64,000 nucleotides of DNA from Phytomonospora sp040655735 (lineage in GTDB: Bacteria; Actinomycetota; Actinomycetes; Mycobacteriales; Micromonosporaceae): the NCBI RefSeq assembly GCF_040655735.1, contig NZ_JBFAKK010000003.1, forward strand, positions 496,001 to 560,000, in the 5' to 3' direction. How positions within the stretch are numbered: the first letter of the stretch is position 1; every line of letters starts with the position of its first letter. Below are positions 19,194 to 27,972 of this stretch, one piece after another. A program made the translations under genes and the position numbers. The notes beneath the pieces were generated by a model. That model ran no database searches, was not told where the DNA came from, and was given only the letters and a program-made list of their open reading frames with translations.

Positions 19194-19224
19194 GTTCCGT
19201 TCTCCGCCCGGCGAGTCTCCTCGG

Positions 19225-20673
19225 TCAGGTCGCCGGCGTGGTCGGCGAGTCGAGCCACGCGTCGACGAAGCCCGTCAGGTCCTCGTCGCCGTAGCGGTTC
19301 ACCCACGCGGTGAACGAGGCCCGATCCTGCGTGGTGTTCGGCTGCTCCTGGACCCATTCGCGCAGCATCCGCTCGAAGGTCTCCGCGCCGAGCTCGCCGC
19401 GCAGTTCGTGCAGCATCAGGGCCGTGCAGAAGTAGACGTTGCGGGCGGCGAAGGCGGCGGGGTCGTAGGCGCCGGGCGGGCCGTAGTCGCCGCGCAGCTC
19501 CTGGTCGGCGTCCCGCCACACCGCGACCGCCTCGGCCTCCGTGAGCAGACCCTCGTCGACGGCCCACATCGCCTCGGCGTAGGTCGCCATCGACTCGTTG
19601 AGCCACACGTCGCGCCAGTCGCGCGGTGACACCGCGTCGCCGAACCACTGGTGCGCCAGCTCGTGCAGCAGCACCCGCTGGGTCCGCGGCCCGCCGAGGG
19701 AGGCCAGGCCCGCGCTGATCGTCACCGTCCCCTGCGTCTCCATGCCCGAACGACCGCCGACGACCACGACACCCGCCTGCCCGAAGGGATAAGGCCCGTA
19801 GCGGGCCTCCAGCCAGCTCAGCATGTCCGGGATGCGCGCCACGGCGTCCACCCACTCCGGCGGCGCGTTCTCCGGCAGCCACGACATCACGCGCACCCCG
19901 TCGCCGAAGACGCCCTGGTCGTGCAGGGTGAAGCGCCCGACGGCCAGCGTCGTCACGTAACTGGCGACGGGTTCGGGGGAGTGCCAGACGCTGGTCTGCT
20001 CGCCGTCGGCGACCTCGGTGCCCATGTGCTCGCCGGTGGCCACGGCGGTCCAGCCCTCGGGCGTGGTGACGCTGAAGTCGTAGAGGGCCTCGTCGGAGGG
20101 GTGGTCGTTGACCGGGTACCAGGTGAAGGCGCCGTAGGGCTCCTGCATCGTCCACAGTGAACCGTCGGAGTCGACGTTCATGCCGACCCCGGCGGCCATG
20201 TCCGGACGCTCGGCGGGAGCCGCCACCGGGGCCGGGACCCCGTGGTAGGTGACGGTGAGCAGGATGTTCTGGTCCTTGTGGACGGTCGCCGGGACGGCCA
20301 GGTCGTGCCCGTCGTGCGTGGCCGTGACGACCTGCCCGCCGACGGTCGCCTCGGTGACCGTCAGGCCCGCCGCGAGATCGAGGCGCAGTTCGGTGGCGTC
20401 GCGGACCGGCCGGATCGTCAGCGCGGCGCGACCGTGGAGGACGGCGCCGTCCGGGTCGTAGCGAAACGACAGGCCGTAGTGCAGGACGTCGACGGCGGGA
20501 TTGCCGTACGCGGGGTAGAGCGGGTCGGCGACCGGTTCACTGAGGCCCGCCGACAGGTCGGCGGGCGCCTCGGGCGCGGGCGGCGGTGGCTCGCCCGAAG
20601 TGGACGAACAGGCGGTGAGCAGGGCCGTCGCCGCTAAGAGCGCGGCGATCCCCCCGGTTGCTCGCGTGTGCAT
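19225..20673 (-). CDS. M1 family metallopeptidase, lipoprotein (paralogue 1)
   Basis: A 482-residue exported zinc peptidase. Start ATG at 20673 gives MHTRATGG and a lipoprotein signal ending LLTACSS. Zinc site HELAHQWFGD with the distal Glu in LNESMATYAEA. The exopeptidase motif equivalent to GAMEN reads GMETQG, keeping the Glu. It is shorter than PepN because the C-terminal helical domain is absent, as in secreted actinobacterial M1 lipoproteins. Its stop-proximal end is convergent with ybjN. It lies 19 bases downstream of a close paralogue, with which it shares a nearly identical internal block. Probably degrades peptides outside the cell. Confidence 0.87.
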   Translation of the reverse strand: MHTRATGGIAALLAATALLTACSSTSGEPPPPAPEAPADLSAGLSEPVADPLYPAYGNPAVDVLHYGLSFRYDPDGAVLHGRAALTIRPVRDATELRLDLAAGLTVTEATVGGQVVTATHDGHDLAVPATVHKDQNILLTVTYHGVPAPVAAPAERPDMAAGVGMNVDSDGSLWTMQEPYGAFTWYPVNDHPSDEALYDFSVTTPEGWTAVATGEHMGTEVADGEQTSVWHSPEPVASYVTTLAVGRFTLHDQGVFGDGVRVMSWLPENAPPEWVDAVARIPDMLSWLEARYGPYPFGQAGVVVVGGRSGMETQGTVTISAGLASLGGPRTQRVLLHELAHQWFGDAVSPRDWRDVWLNESMATYAEAMWAVDEGLLTEAEAVAVWRDADQELRGDYGPPGAYDPAAFAARNVYFCTALMLHELRGELGAETFERMLREWVQEQPNTTQDRASFTAWVNRYGDEDLTGFVDAWLDSPTTPAT

Positions 20674-20692
20674 GCGTCCCCCGTTCCGCCGG

Positions 20693-22201
20693 TCACCGTG
20701 GAGTCGTCGGTGAGTCCAGCCATTCGTCGATGAGCCCGGTGAGGTCCTCACCGGCGTACTGGTTGACCCACGCGGTGAAGCTCGCGCGGTCCTGATGCGT
20801 GTTCGGCTGCTTCTGCACCCAGTCGCGCATCATCTCGGTGAACCGCGCCTCGCCGATCACCTCACGGATCTCGTACATCATCAGCGCCGTGCACACGTAG
20901 ACGTTGGAGGACGCGAACTGCCGCGCGTCGTAGTCGCCAGGCGCGCCGGCCTCGTCGCGCAGGGCCTGGTCGAGGTCGCGCCAGTTCTCGACGACCTCGC
21001 GCTCGGTCAGGTAACCCTGGTCGGCGTTCCACATGTCCTCGATGTAGGTCGCCATCGACTCGTTGAGCCACACCCCGCGCCAGTCGACGGGCGTCACCGC
21101 GTCGCCGAACCACTGGTGGGCCAGCTCGTGCACGAGGATGCTCTCGATGACCTCCTGGCCCAGCGCGCCCAGCGCCGCGCTGAAGGTGATCATCTCCTGC
21201 GTCTCCATCGCCGACTCCCCGCCGACGAGCACCACGCCCGCCGAGTCGAAGGGGTAGGGGCCGTAGCGCTCCTCGATGTAGGCGATGTGCTCGGGCATCT
21301 TGCGGATGGCGTCCTCGAACACCCGCATCTGCCCCGGCGGGACCCAGGCGGTGATGGGCAGACCGTTGGGGCCGCTCAGTTCCAGCTTCTCGAAGCGGTC
21401 GACGGCCAAGGTCGTGAGGTAACTGGCGACCGGGTCGGCCGAGTGCCACGCGAAGGTCGTCTCCCCGCCCGAGGGCGTCTCACCGGCGAAGCTCCCGTTG
21501 GCCACGCCCGCCCAGCCTTCGGGGACGGTGACGGTGATGTCGTAGAGCGCCTCGTCGGAGGGGTGGTCGTTGACCGGGTACCAGGTGAAGGCGCCGTAGG
21601 GCTCCTGCATCGTCCACAGTGAGCCGTTCGGTTCGGGGCGCAGCCCGATGCCGTCGCCGGAGAAGTCCTCCCGCGTCGTGGGCGCCGGGGCCTTCTCCGG
21701 AACGCCGGAGTAGCCGATCTCCACGACAGCCTGCGCGCCCACCGGCAGACCCGTCAGGACACTGAGGTCGTAGCCCGACTGGGTCACCGCGACAGCCGTA
21801 CCGTCGACGGTCACCTCGCCGACCTTCAGGTTGTCGGCGAAGTCGAGGCGCAACTCCGAGATGGTGGTGACGGCTCGGACCGTGAGCGTGGCGGTGCCGT
21901 CGAGGACCGTGGACTCGGGGTCGTAGGCGAGGGCGAGACCGTAGTGGAGGACGTCGATGTCGGCGTTGCCGAAGTCCGGGTAGAGCGGGTCGGCGACGGG
22001 TTCGCTTTGGCCGGCGGTGAGGTCGGTGGGGGCTGGGGTGGGGGCGGGGGTGCCTGCGGCGGGTGGGTCGATGCGGGTGGGGGGCGTGCACGCCGCGAGG
22101 AGGCTGAGGGTCGCGAGGGTGGCGAGGGTGGCGCGGGCGCGGTGGGCGCGGTGGGTGGTGCGGGCGCCGTGGGCGCCGCGGAAGGTACGTCGCCGGATCA
22201 T
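20693..22201 (-). CDS. M1 family metallopeptidase, lipoprotein (paralogue 2)
   Basis: A 502-residue exported zinc peptidase. ATG at 22201 (MIRRRTF) is preferred: upstream in-frame codons run into low-complexity DNA. The signal peptide is rich in Arg/Ala/His repeats (ATLATLATL) and ends in lipobox SLLAAC. Zinc motif HELAHQWFGD, distal Glu in LNESMATYIED, and SAMETQEM replacing GAMEN. A C-terminal helical domain is absent. It heads the two-gene minus-strand unit with paralogue 1. About 75 bp encoding WTMQEPYGAFTWYPVNDHPS are almost identical to the neighbour, suggesting recent duplication or gene conversion. Confidence 0.87.
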   Translation of the reverse strand: MIRRRTFRGAHGARTTHRAHRARATLATLATLSLLAACTPPTRIDPPAAGTPAPTPAPTDLTAGQSEPVADPLYPDFGNADIDVLHYGLALAYDPESTVLDGTATLTVRAVTTISELRLDFADNLKVGEVTVDGTAVAVTQSGYDLSVLTGLPVGAQAVVEIGYSGVPEKAPAPTTREDFSGDGIGLRPEPNGSLWTMQEPYGAFTWYPVNDHPSDEALYDITVTVPEGWAGVANGSFAGETPSGGETTFAWHSADPVASYLTTLAVDRFEKLELSGPNGLPITAWVPPGQMRVFEDAIRKMPEHIAYIEERYGPYPFDSAGVVLVGGESAMETQEMITFSAALGALGQEVIESILVHELAHQWFGDAVTPVDWRGVWLNESMATYIEDMWNADQGYLTEREVVENWRDLDQALRDEAGAPGDYDARQFASSNVYVCTALMMYEIREVIGEARFTEMMRDWVQKQPNTHQDRASFTAWVNQYAGEDLTGLIDEWLDSPTTPR

Positions 22202-22758
22202 GTCCACCCCACACTCTGTCGATGCCGTGACGGGTGGGAAGTGTAGCCGCAGGGGGCGAGGGGAGGGTGGGGGAGATCGAGGGGGGTGGATGGGAGGGGC
22301 GTGCGGGGGTTGGTTGCGCACCAGGTGGCTTCTTGGGGCTTCTTTCGCCTCGCCTCCTTTTCGTGACCCGTCTTCGATGTGCGCGGTCCGTCCTGCGGCT
22401 GTTCCTTGGCAGCCGCCCACCCTGCTGGTATTTTTCTGGCTCCGCTGCGCGTTTCTGGCTCCACTGTGCGTTCGCTCTGCTTCGCCTGTCGCGGCGTGCT
22501 TTGCCTTCCCCGCTGAAGGGCCGCTTCGTGCTTCCGCTCGCAGTCTTTCGGCTCTCTGCTTCGCACTGCTCTGGCCGCCCCGTCGCGTTGCCGATTCCCG
22601 CCGCTCTTCACCGTCCCCCTGGCTTCATCGTCCCCCGGCTTCACCGTCCCCATCCCGCGTCTCCAGCTCTCGTGCCTGGGCGCAGCCCTGTTCCTTCCCG
22701 TCTTCCCGTCCCGCCTTGCCTTGACTTGATTACCCGTCGCTCTCGACTGCCGCGCGTT

Positions 22759-22797
22759 CCCGGCACCCGCTCCCGGCACCCGCTCCCGGCACCCGCT
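22759..22797. repeat. 13-bp direct repeat, three exact copies
   Basis: CCCGGCACCCGCT occurs three times head to tail, within the pyrimidine-rich tract. Likely slippage product. Confidence 0.85.
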
Positions 22798-23207
22798 CCC
22801 CTCGTCATGCCTTTGTTTGCTGCCTTGCGATCCAGCCTCGCCTTGCCCTGGCTTCATCACCCGCCGCTCTTCAGCCCACCACCGCGCGTTCCCCGGCTCT
22901 CGCACTGCTGCGCCCCACGGTCCTACGGCCCCCAACCCCTGGCCTTGGCCTTGGCCTCCGCCTCACGCCTGCGCGCCAGCACCTCATCAACGCCACTCGT
23001 TTCGCTCCTGCGCGTTCGCGCCTCGCGCCTTCGCGCCCTCGCGCCAGCCCGTACGCCTTAGCTCCGGCGGTGCTCGCTTCCATCTCGTGCGGCTGCTGGG
23101 GTTCCTTGCGTAAGTTCCTGGGGCGCTGCCCCAGACCCCGGGCCTCGCTCTGGAAACGGTGGGGTGCCTCGTCCTTGGGCTCTAGCGCCCCACTGGCGCT
23201 TCACCCT

Positions 23208-23381
23208 GCAGAAGGTTTGGGGTTGTGTGCTTGGGGTGTTTCCGTCTCACGGCCTGTTCAAGGGCACCTGGGGAACCTGCCGGGGTCAAGGGAAAACCCG
23301 CCCTTGACCCCGACAGAACCCCCCAGGAAGATCCAATCACCGGCCGACCGACGGAAACACACCTCCAGGCGAGGCTTCTGC
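23208..23381. repeat. ~174-bp imperfect inverted repeat (long hairpin)
   Basis: The core is a perfect 12-bp pair CGGGGTCAAGGG (23281-23292) / CCCTTGACCCCG (23301-23312) around an 8-base loop. Moving outward, further arms pair in register: CCTGGGG/CCCCAGG, GGCC/GGCC, TGTTTCCGTC/GACGGAAACA and GCAGAAG/CTTCTGC. The last pair is at 23208-23214 and 23375-23381, nearly equidistant from the centre. It could be a folded RNA, a degenerate mobile-element remnant or a cruciform. Confidence 0.6.
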
Positions 23382-23423
23382 CGTGCTTCGCACGGTTGAT
23401 GCGGACGCCGAAGACGTCAGCGG

Positions 23424-23822
23424 CAGCCGCACACGAGATGGTGCGGCCAGCAGCCGCGCACGAGACGGTCCGGCCACCAGCCGCCACGAGACGGTTTTAG
23501 CGGCAGCGGCACACGAGATGGTGCGGCCAGCAGCCGCGCACGAGGTGGTTCGGCCACTAGCCGCCCACGAGACGGTTTGAGCGGCAGCCGCACACGAGGT
23601 GGTTCGGCCATCAGCCGCGCACGAGACGGTTTGAGCGGCAGCGGCACACGAGGTGGTTCGGCCGTCAGCCGTGCACGAGAAGGTTCAGCCACCAGCCACC
23701 AGCCACCAGCCATCAGCCGCACACGAGCCGGTTCGAGCGGCAGCGGCACGCGGGATGGTTCTGCCATCAGCCGCGCACGAGAGGGGTTCAAGTGACAGCC
23801 GTACCCGCGTGGCTTCAGTCTC
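23424..23822. repeat. 27-bp tandem repeat array (minisatellite), about 15 units
   Basis: Units follow the pattern CAGCCGC-RCACGAGAYGG-TTCGGCCAY (27 bases), with variants ending in TTTGAGCGG and one expansion of three CAGCCAC/T heptamers near 23690-23710. Units begin at 23424 and can be followed to ~23822; most are exactly 27 bases, a few 26 or 28. Because 27 is a multiple of three, every frame on both strands stays open for long stretches as 9-residue peptide repeats, which explains the spurious ORFs here. Confidence 0.85.
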
Positions 23823-24110
23823 TGCGGCACGCGATCGTGTCCGGCGTTATACCTCACTTAGGGGCGATTCCCGTGCCCCACGCCACCGTGCCGCGCTTCC
23901 GGGCCCCACGCCATCGCGCATCGCGTTCCCGTACCTTGCGAGTGCCCTGGTGTCTCGGTGCGTCAATCCTCATCCGCACTCTTCGTCACGTTCCGCACTG
24001 ACGTGCCACCGCGCATCGCGCCCCGCGCCCCGAAAGCGCCCTACCGCGCTCACGTGCCCAGTGCCGCGCTCAGTACCCCGCCAGCGCCCCCGCCGTCCTC
24101 CGCGTCGTGC

Positions 24111-24521
24111 CTACGCGTTCAGCATGAAGTGCGCCGCCCGCTCCATGTACTCCCACAGCGGCTGCTCCAGCTCGGGTGGGAGGTCGAGGGAGTCGATGGC
24201 GGTGCGCATGTGCTTCAGCCAGGCGTCGCGGGCGGCGGCGTCGACCTTGAAGGGGGCGTGCCGCATTCGTAGGCGGGGGTGCCCGCGTTCGTCGGAGTAG
24301 GTGTGGGGGCCGCCCCAGTACTGCTCCAGGAAGAGCTGGAACCTCCGCGCGGCCGGTCCGAGGTCTTCCTCGGGGTACATGGGCCGCAGCAGCGGGTCGG
24401 TGGCCACGCCCTCGTAGAAGACGCTCACCAGCCGCTCGAACGTCGCCGACCCGCCGACCGCCTCGTAGAAGCTGGTGGGGACCGGTGTGTTCGTCAACGA
24501 GAGGTTCGGCTGCTCGGGCAC
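24111..24521 (-). CDS. glbO: group II truncated haemoglobin (trHbO)
   Basis: A 136-residue globin beginning with GTG at 24521 (PEQPNLSLTN), with AGGA 7 bases upstream. Features of group II truncated globins: FYEAVGGSATFERLVSVFYEGVATDPLLRPMYPEEDLGPAARRFQLFLEQYWGG (with B10 Tyr and G8 Trp-type residues in context) and the proximal His in RMRHAPFKV. Members bind oxygen and detoxify NO or peroxide. From memory it corresponds to M. tuberculosis glbO (Rv2470), which lies in the same neighbourhood of HNH and pepN genes. The MFS gene upstream is 59 bases away on the same strand. Confidence 0.93.
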   Translation of the reverse strand: MPEQPNLSLTNTPVPTSFYEAVGGSATFERLVSVFYEGVATDPLLRPMYPEEDLGPAARRFQLFLEQYWGGPHTYSDERGHPRLRMRHAPFKVDAAARDAWLKHMRTAIDSLDLPPELEQPLWEYMERAAHFMLNA

Positions 24522-24580
24522 GTGTTCATCCTGCCAGTGGTCTCGTGGTGATGGAATCCAAGGCGAGGCCCGTCACATTC

Positions 24581-25966
24581 TCAGGCGTCGGCCTTGGCGG
24601 CGGCGTCGGGGCGACCCAGCGGCGCGGGCTTCGGCTTCGCCTCCTCTTTGGGGGGCTCGGCCGGTTCCCGCGGCGCCGGCGGCTTCGCCGCGACGGTCGC
24701 TTCCTCAATGGTGCGCGCCGAGGGCCACGTGAGCACAAGCAGACTGACGAGGATCACACCGGCGATTCCCCACATACCGACCGAGTCGGTCATCGACAGG
24801 GACGTATTGGCCAGCGCACCGACCCCGAGGACCGCGGCGCCCTGGGTGAGCATCACGCCGGTCTGCATGACGCCGAAGGCGCGCGCCCGGAAGTTGCCCG
24901 GCAGCGTCTGGACGAACAGCCCGTTGAGGGCCATGAGGATGCCGCCGGCGAGGTTGACCAGGGCGGTCATGACCATGACGACGGGGAGGGAGGGCTCGAA
25001 CATCGCCGGGATGAGGATCAGCGGGGTGACCATGGCGATGGGGCGGATGACCTTCAGCCTTGTCGACGGCTTCATGAAGCGGCCGATCACCAGCGATCCG
25101 ATCGCCGACCCGATGGGGGCGGCGGCCATGATGGCGCCCTGCATGTAGCCGTCCCCGCGCAGCTCGGCGGCCCAGGCGGGCGCGGCGGCCTCGGGGATGA
25201 TGGCGAAGCCGACGAGCAGGAACACCAGCAGCGCGATCGAGCGCAGGACCCGGTGCGAGAACACGAGTTTGATGCCCTCGCCGGTCTCGCGGAACAGGTT
25301 GCGGCGGACGTTCGTGGCGCCCTCGGCGGGGCGTGAGGCCACGAAGATCCAGATGAGCAGCGCCGACAGGGCGAAGGTCCCGGAGTCGAGGAGCAGGGCC
25401 AGTCCGGCGTTGACGGTGGCGAGCACGCCGCCGACGAAGTAGCCCGACAGCTGCGCGATCTGCCGCGTCATGCCCTGCACGGCGATGGCCAGGACGTACC
25501 GGTCGCCTTCGAGGATCTGGGGGAGCATCGCCGACCTGGCGGCGCGCTCGGCGGGGGTGACCATCGCGACGGTGAACAGCAGCGCCAGCATGACCGGCAA
25601 CGGCATGCCGGGGATGGCGATCAGCGCGACCAGCACCATGCGCAGCACGTCGCTGATCATCATGGTGCGCCGGTAGGGGTAGCGCTCGACGAGCGCCGAG
25701 AGGATCGGCGCGCCCAGCAGGTAGGGCGCGTAGCTGACCGCGAAGGTCGCCGCCGTCAGGAGTGTGTCGCTGGTCTGCTGCCACACCAGGAACGTGACCG
25801 CGACGCGCGCGAGCATGTCGCCGAGGACCGACATCGTCTCGGAGACGAACAGCGCGCGGTACTCCCGGATGGCGAAGATCTCGCCGAAGGTGGCGGTGCG
25901 TTCCTGCGGCCCCTCAGACACCCTGGCTTCGCCTTTCCCCGACGGTTGCTGCGGATCACCGGCCAC
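24581..25966 (-). CDS. major facilitator superfamily exporter
   Basis: A 461-residue polytopic membrane protein with about 12 transmembrane segments between residues ~30 and 415, and cytoplasmic, charged N- and C-terminal tails (the tail is Pro/Ala/Lys-rich). FGEIFAIREYRALFVSETMSVLGDMLARVAVTFLVW and the loop SALVERYPYRRTMMISDVLR match the enterobactin/macrolide-exporter-like MFS subgroup (MFS_3). Substrate unknown. A GTG 15 codons into the frame (VSEGPQERTA) is an alternative start. Confidence 0.85.
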   Translation of the reverse strand: MAGDPQQPSGKGEARVSEGPQERTATFGEIFAIREYRALFVSETMSVLGDMLARVAVTFLVWQQTSDTLLTAATFAVSYAPYLLGAPILSALVERYPYRRTMMISDVLRMVLVALIAIPGMPLPVMLALLFTVAMVTPAERAARSAMLPQILEGDRYVLAIAVQGMTRQIAQLSGYFVGGVLATVNAGLALLLDSGTFALSALLIWIFVASRPAEGATNVRRNLFRETGEGIKLVFSHRVLRSIALLVFLLVGFAIIPEAAAPAWAAELRGDGYMQGAIMAAAPIGSAIGSLVIGRFMKPSTRLKVIRPIAMVTPLILIPAMFEPSLPVVMVMTALVNLAGGILMALNGLFVQTLPGNFRARAFGVMQTGVMLTQGAAVLGVGALANTSLSMTDSVGMWGIAGVILVSLLVLTWPSARTIEEATVAAKPPAPREPAEPPKEEAKPKPAPLGRPDAAAKADA

Positions 25967-26102
25967 ATCGGACGTACGCCATGCGCCGACATACTTTCGT
26001 CACCCGAGTCTGCCCTATCGGCTGATGTCTTGGGTAGCCCGGGGATCGTTCTGCCGCCTTAAAAGTCGCTAATAGTCGGACTTCTGACGATATTGCGAAG
26101 CC

Positions 26103-27110
26103 TTATTTGACCGGAGCGTTACCACCAGAGCGCATCTGAGCCTGCAAATCGGTCAATCCGGCGGCGATCCCGGCGACCCGCATCGCCTCACTGATCCGCG
26201 CGCGCAGTTCACGTCCGAGCCCCCACTGGGAATCCGGGTCGGTCTTGAGGCTCACGCGCAGCGTCGTCGCGTACGGCGTCACGCTCTCGACGCCCAGCAG
26301 CTCCGGCTCGGCGAGCATCACCCGGCCCCAGCGCTCTCCCTCGGCGACCGTGTCGAGAACCTCGGTGATCACCTCGCTCGCCTTCTCGATGCTCTCCGTC
26401 GGCGCGATCGGCACGTCGATGATCACCATCGCCCAGCCCTGGCTCATGTTCCCGACCCGGATGATCTCGCCGTTGCGGACATACCAGAGCGACCCCTTGG
26501 CGTCGCGGATGGTGGTCACGCGCAGCCCGACGGCCTCCACCGTCCCCGACGCCTCGCCGAGGTCGACGACGTCGCCGACCCCGTACTGGTCCTCCAGCAG
26601 CATGAACATCCCCGAGATCACGTCCTTGACCAGCGCCTGCGCACCGAAGCCGATCGCCAGCCCGACGATCCCGGCACTGGCCAGCAGCGGACCGAGGTTG
26701 ATGTTGAACTCGGCGAGGATCAGCATCGTCATGATCGTGAAGATGACGCCGGTGACCATCGACCGCAGCACCGAGCCCAGCGCGCGCGAGCGCTGGCGCC
26801 GGCGCTCGCCGACGATGCTCGCCGGGGAGCCCAGCACGGCCGGGACCTTCTCCTTGAACGGGCGCAGGATGCCCGGCGACTTGCCCTCGCCGTTGGCGCT
26901 CGTCATGCGGGTGATCGCCCGGTTGATCAGGTTCCGGGCGAGCAGGCACAGCAGGATGATGAAGATGATGCGCAGCGGCTTGACGATGACCTCGCCGCTC
27001 TCGGCCAGCCAGGGGATCTTCGTCCACTGCCAGAGGAGGTCGCACGCCGAACCGGCGTCGGTGCTGGTGGTGCAGGCCGGGGGTTCCTCGGCGATCAAGG
27101 TGATGGACAC
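26103..27110 (-). CDS. MscS-type mechanosensitive channel
   Basis: A 335-residue membrane protein, GTG start. Three hydrophobic segments: ~residues 42-62, a pair at ~118-140 and 142-165; the pore-lining helix and following beta domain read LASAGIVGLAIGFGAQALVKDVISGMFMLLEDQYGVGDVVDLG, the hallmark of MscS. Then the C-terminal alpha/beta domain (RVTTIRDAKGSLWYVRNGEIIRVGN). It opens under membrane tension to release osmolytes, a natural companion to trehalose metabolism elsewhere in this window, though not linked by operon. Confidence 0.92.
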   Translation of the reverse strand: MSITLIAEEPPACTTSTDAGSACDLLWQWTKIPWLAESGEVIVKPLRIIFIILLCLLARNLINRAITRMTSANGEGKSPGILRPFKEKVPAVLGSPASIVGERRRQRSRALGSVLRSMVTGVIFTIMTMLILAEFNINLGPLLASAGIVGLAIGFGAQALVKDVISGMFMLLEDQYGVGDVVDLGEASGTVEAVGLRVTTIRDAKGSLWYVRNGEIIRVGNMSQGWAMVIIDVPIAPTESIEKASEVITEVLDTVAEGERWGRVMLAEPELLGVESVTPYATTLRVSLKTDPDSQWGLGRELRARISEAMRVAGIAAGLTDLQAQMRSGGNAPVK

Positions 27111-27391
27111 GGGTCCTTAGTACCCCACGTAGCTCGGCGGCGTACCTGCCGGGTGGTCCGCCGCGCCCAGGGGCGGGTCATCGTCCGCCCGCAAGCGGTA
27201 TGGAGGGGCACCGATGTGGGCGAATCCGGCACCGCGGCCCCCTCCCGCTTTCGGTCGGTGTTGCCCGCCGGACGTCCGCGCGTGGCCAGGTGCGCCCCTT
27301 GGACACCCCACGGATTCATACCGCTTGGTTAATGGGCATGCATTTGTCGGGCACATGAGTAAGACTTGCAGCGGTAACAGGAGGTGAGGCG

Positions 27392-27931
27392 GTGAGTGGA
27401 ACACACATACCGAGCCCGGGACTGACGACCAACGGCCATGCCGCGCTGGTCCTGAACGCCACGTACGAGCCCCTGTGCGTGGTATCGGTCCGGCGTGCCG
27501 CGGTGCTGCTGCTCTCCGAGAAGGCCGAGGCGATCACGCACGGGGAAGGGTTCTTGCAGAGTGCTCTCAAGACCATCCCGATCCCCTCGGTGGTCCGGCT
27601 CAATCGATACGTCAAGGTCCCGCACCTGAGAAAGGTGAGCCTCTCCCGGCGGGCGATCTTCGCCCGCGACCGGTGGCGCTGTGCCTACTGCGCCGGCCCG
27701 GCGGAGACGATCGACCACGTCATGCCGCGAAGCCGCGGCGGCGGGCACGTGTGGGAGAACGTGGTGGCCGCCTGCGCGCGGTGCAACCACAAGAAGGGCG
27801 ACAAGACCCCCAAGGAAATGGGCTGGCGCCTCGCCACGGTCCCGTCGGTGCCCAAGGGCGCCGCCTGGCGGGTCCTGGGCCACCGCACGCCCGACCCCCG
27901 CTGGGAGTTGTGGTTAGGCAGTCGTAACTGA
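27392..27931 (+). CDS. HNH endonuclease family protein
   Basis: A 179-residue protein with GTG start preceded by AGGAGGTGAGGC. The N-terminal ~95 residues (ALVLNATYEPLCVVSVRRAAVLLLSEKAEAI) are the conserved domain that precedes HNH in actinobacterial and proteobacterial homologues. Residues ~100-145 are the HNH fold: CAYCAG, TIDHVMPRSRGG, HVWENVVAACARCNHKKGDKTP, with two zinc-binding CxxC pairs. DNA target unknown; widely conserved, so it is probably a housekeeping nuclease. From memory the M. tuberculosis equivalent is Rv2469c. The codon for Leu near the end is the rare TTA (27914-27916). Confidence 0.9.
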   Translation: MSGTHIPSPGLTTNGHAALVLNATYEPLCVVSVRRAAVLLLSEKAEAITHGEGFLQSALKTIPIPSVVRLNRYVKVPHLRKVSLSRRAIFARDRWRCAYCAGPAETIDHVMPRSRGGGHVWENVVAACARCNHKKGDKTPKEMGWRLATVPSVPKGAAWRVLGHRTPDPRWELWLGSRN

Positions 27932-27936
27932 GCCGG

Positions 27937-27963
27937 ACGCCCCTCACATGACGTGAGGGGCGT
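27937..27963. terminator. bidirectional terminator
   Basis: Perfect 11-bp stem ACGCCCCTCAC / GTGAGGGGCGT with a 5-base loop (ATGAC), between the convergent HNH and kynureninase genes and only a few bases from each stop. Confidence 0.75.
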
Positions 27964-27972
27964 TCGTCCGTC

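Larger units (their letters stand above)
22202..24110. other. 1.9 kb gene-free, repeat-rich, compositionally odd tract
   Basis: No reading frame here has the codon pattern of neighbouring genes or a recognisable domain. 22260-23060 is strongly pyrimidine-biased on the plus strand, with many short runs of TTC, CTT and CGC and loose repeats around CGCGCGTTCC and CCGCCGCTCTTC. 23110-23140 contains a hairpin related to those near 46.1 kb. 23208-23381 is a long imperfect inverted repeat, and 23424-23822 a 27-bp tandem array. 23830-24110 is again low-complexity. The tract separates the M1 peptidases from the globin gene. Confidence 0.7.

Noticed and set aside
22234..23061. 275-residue plus-strand ORF in the gene desert
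   Set aside because: The translation is Pro/Arg/Ser/Leu low-complexity without the codon-position GC pattern of neighbours, and several other frames are equally open.
23424..23822. CRISPR array
   Set aside because: Units are contiguous 27-mers without unique spacers, and no cas genes lie nearby; it is a tandem repeat.
23417..23857. 146-residue minus-strand ORF of 9-residue repeats
   Set aside because: It arises because the 27-bp tandem unit is a multiple of three; all frames give comparable repeats. No start site or ribosome binding site supports it.
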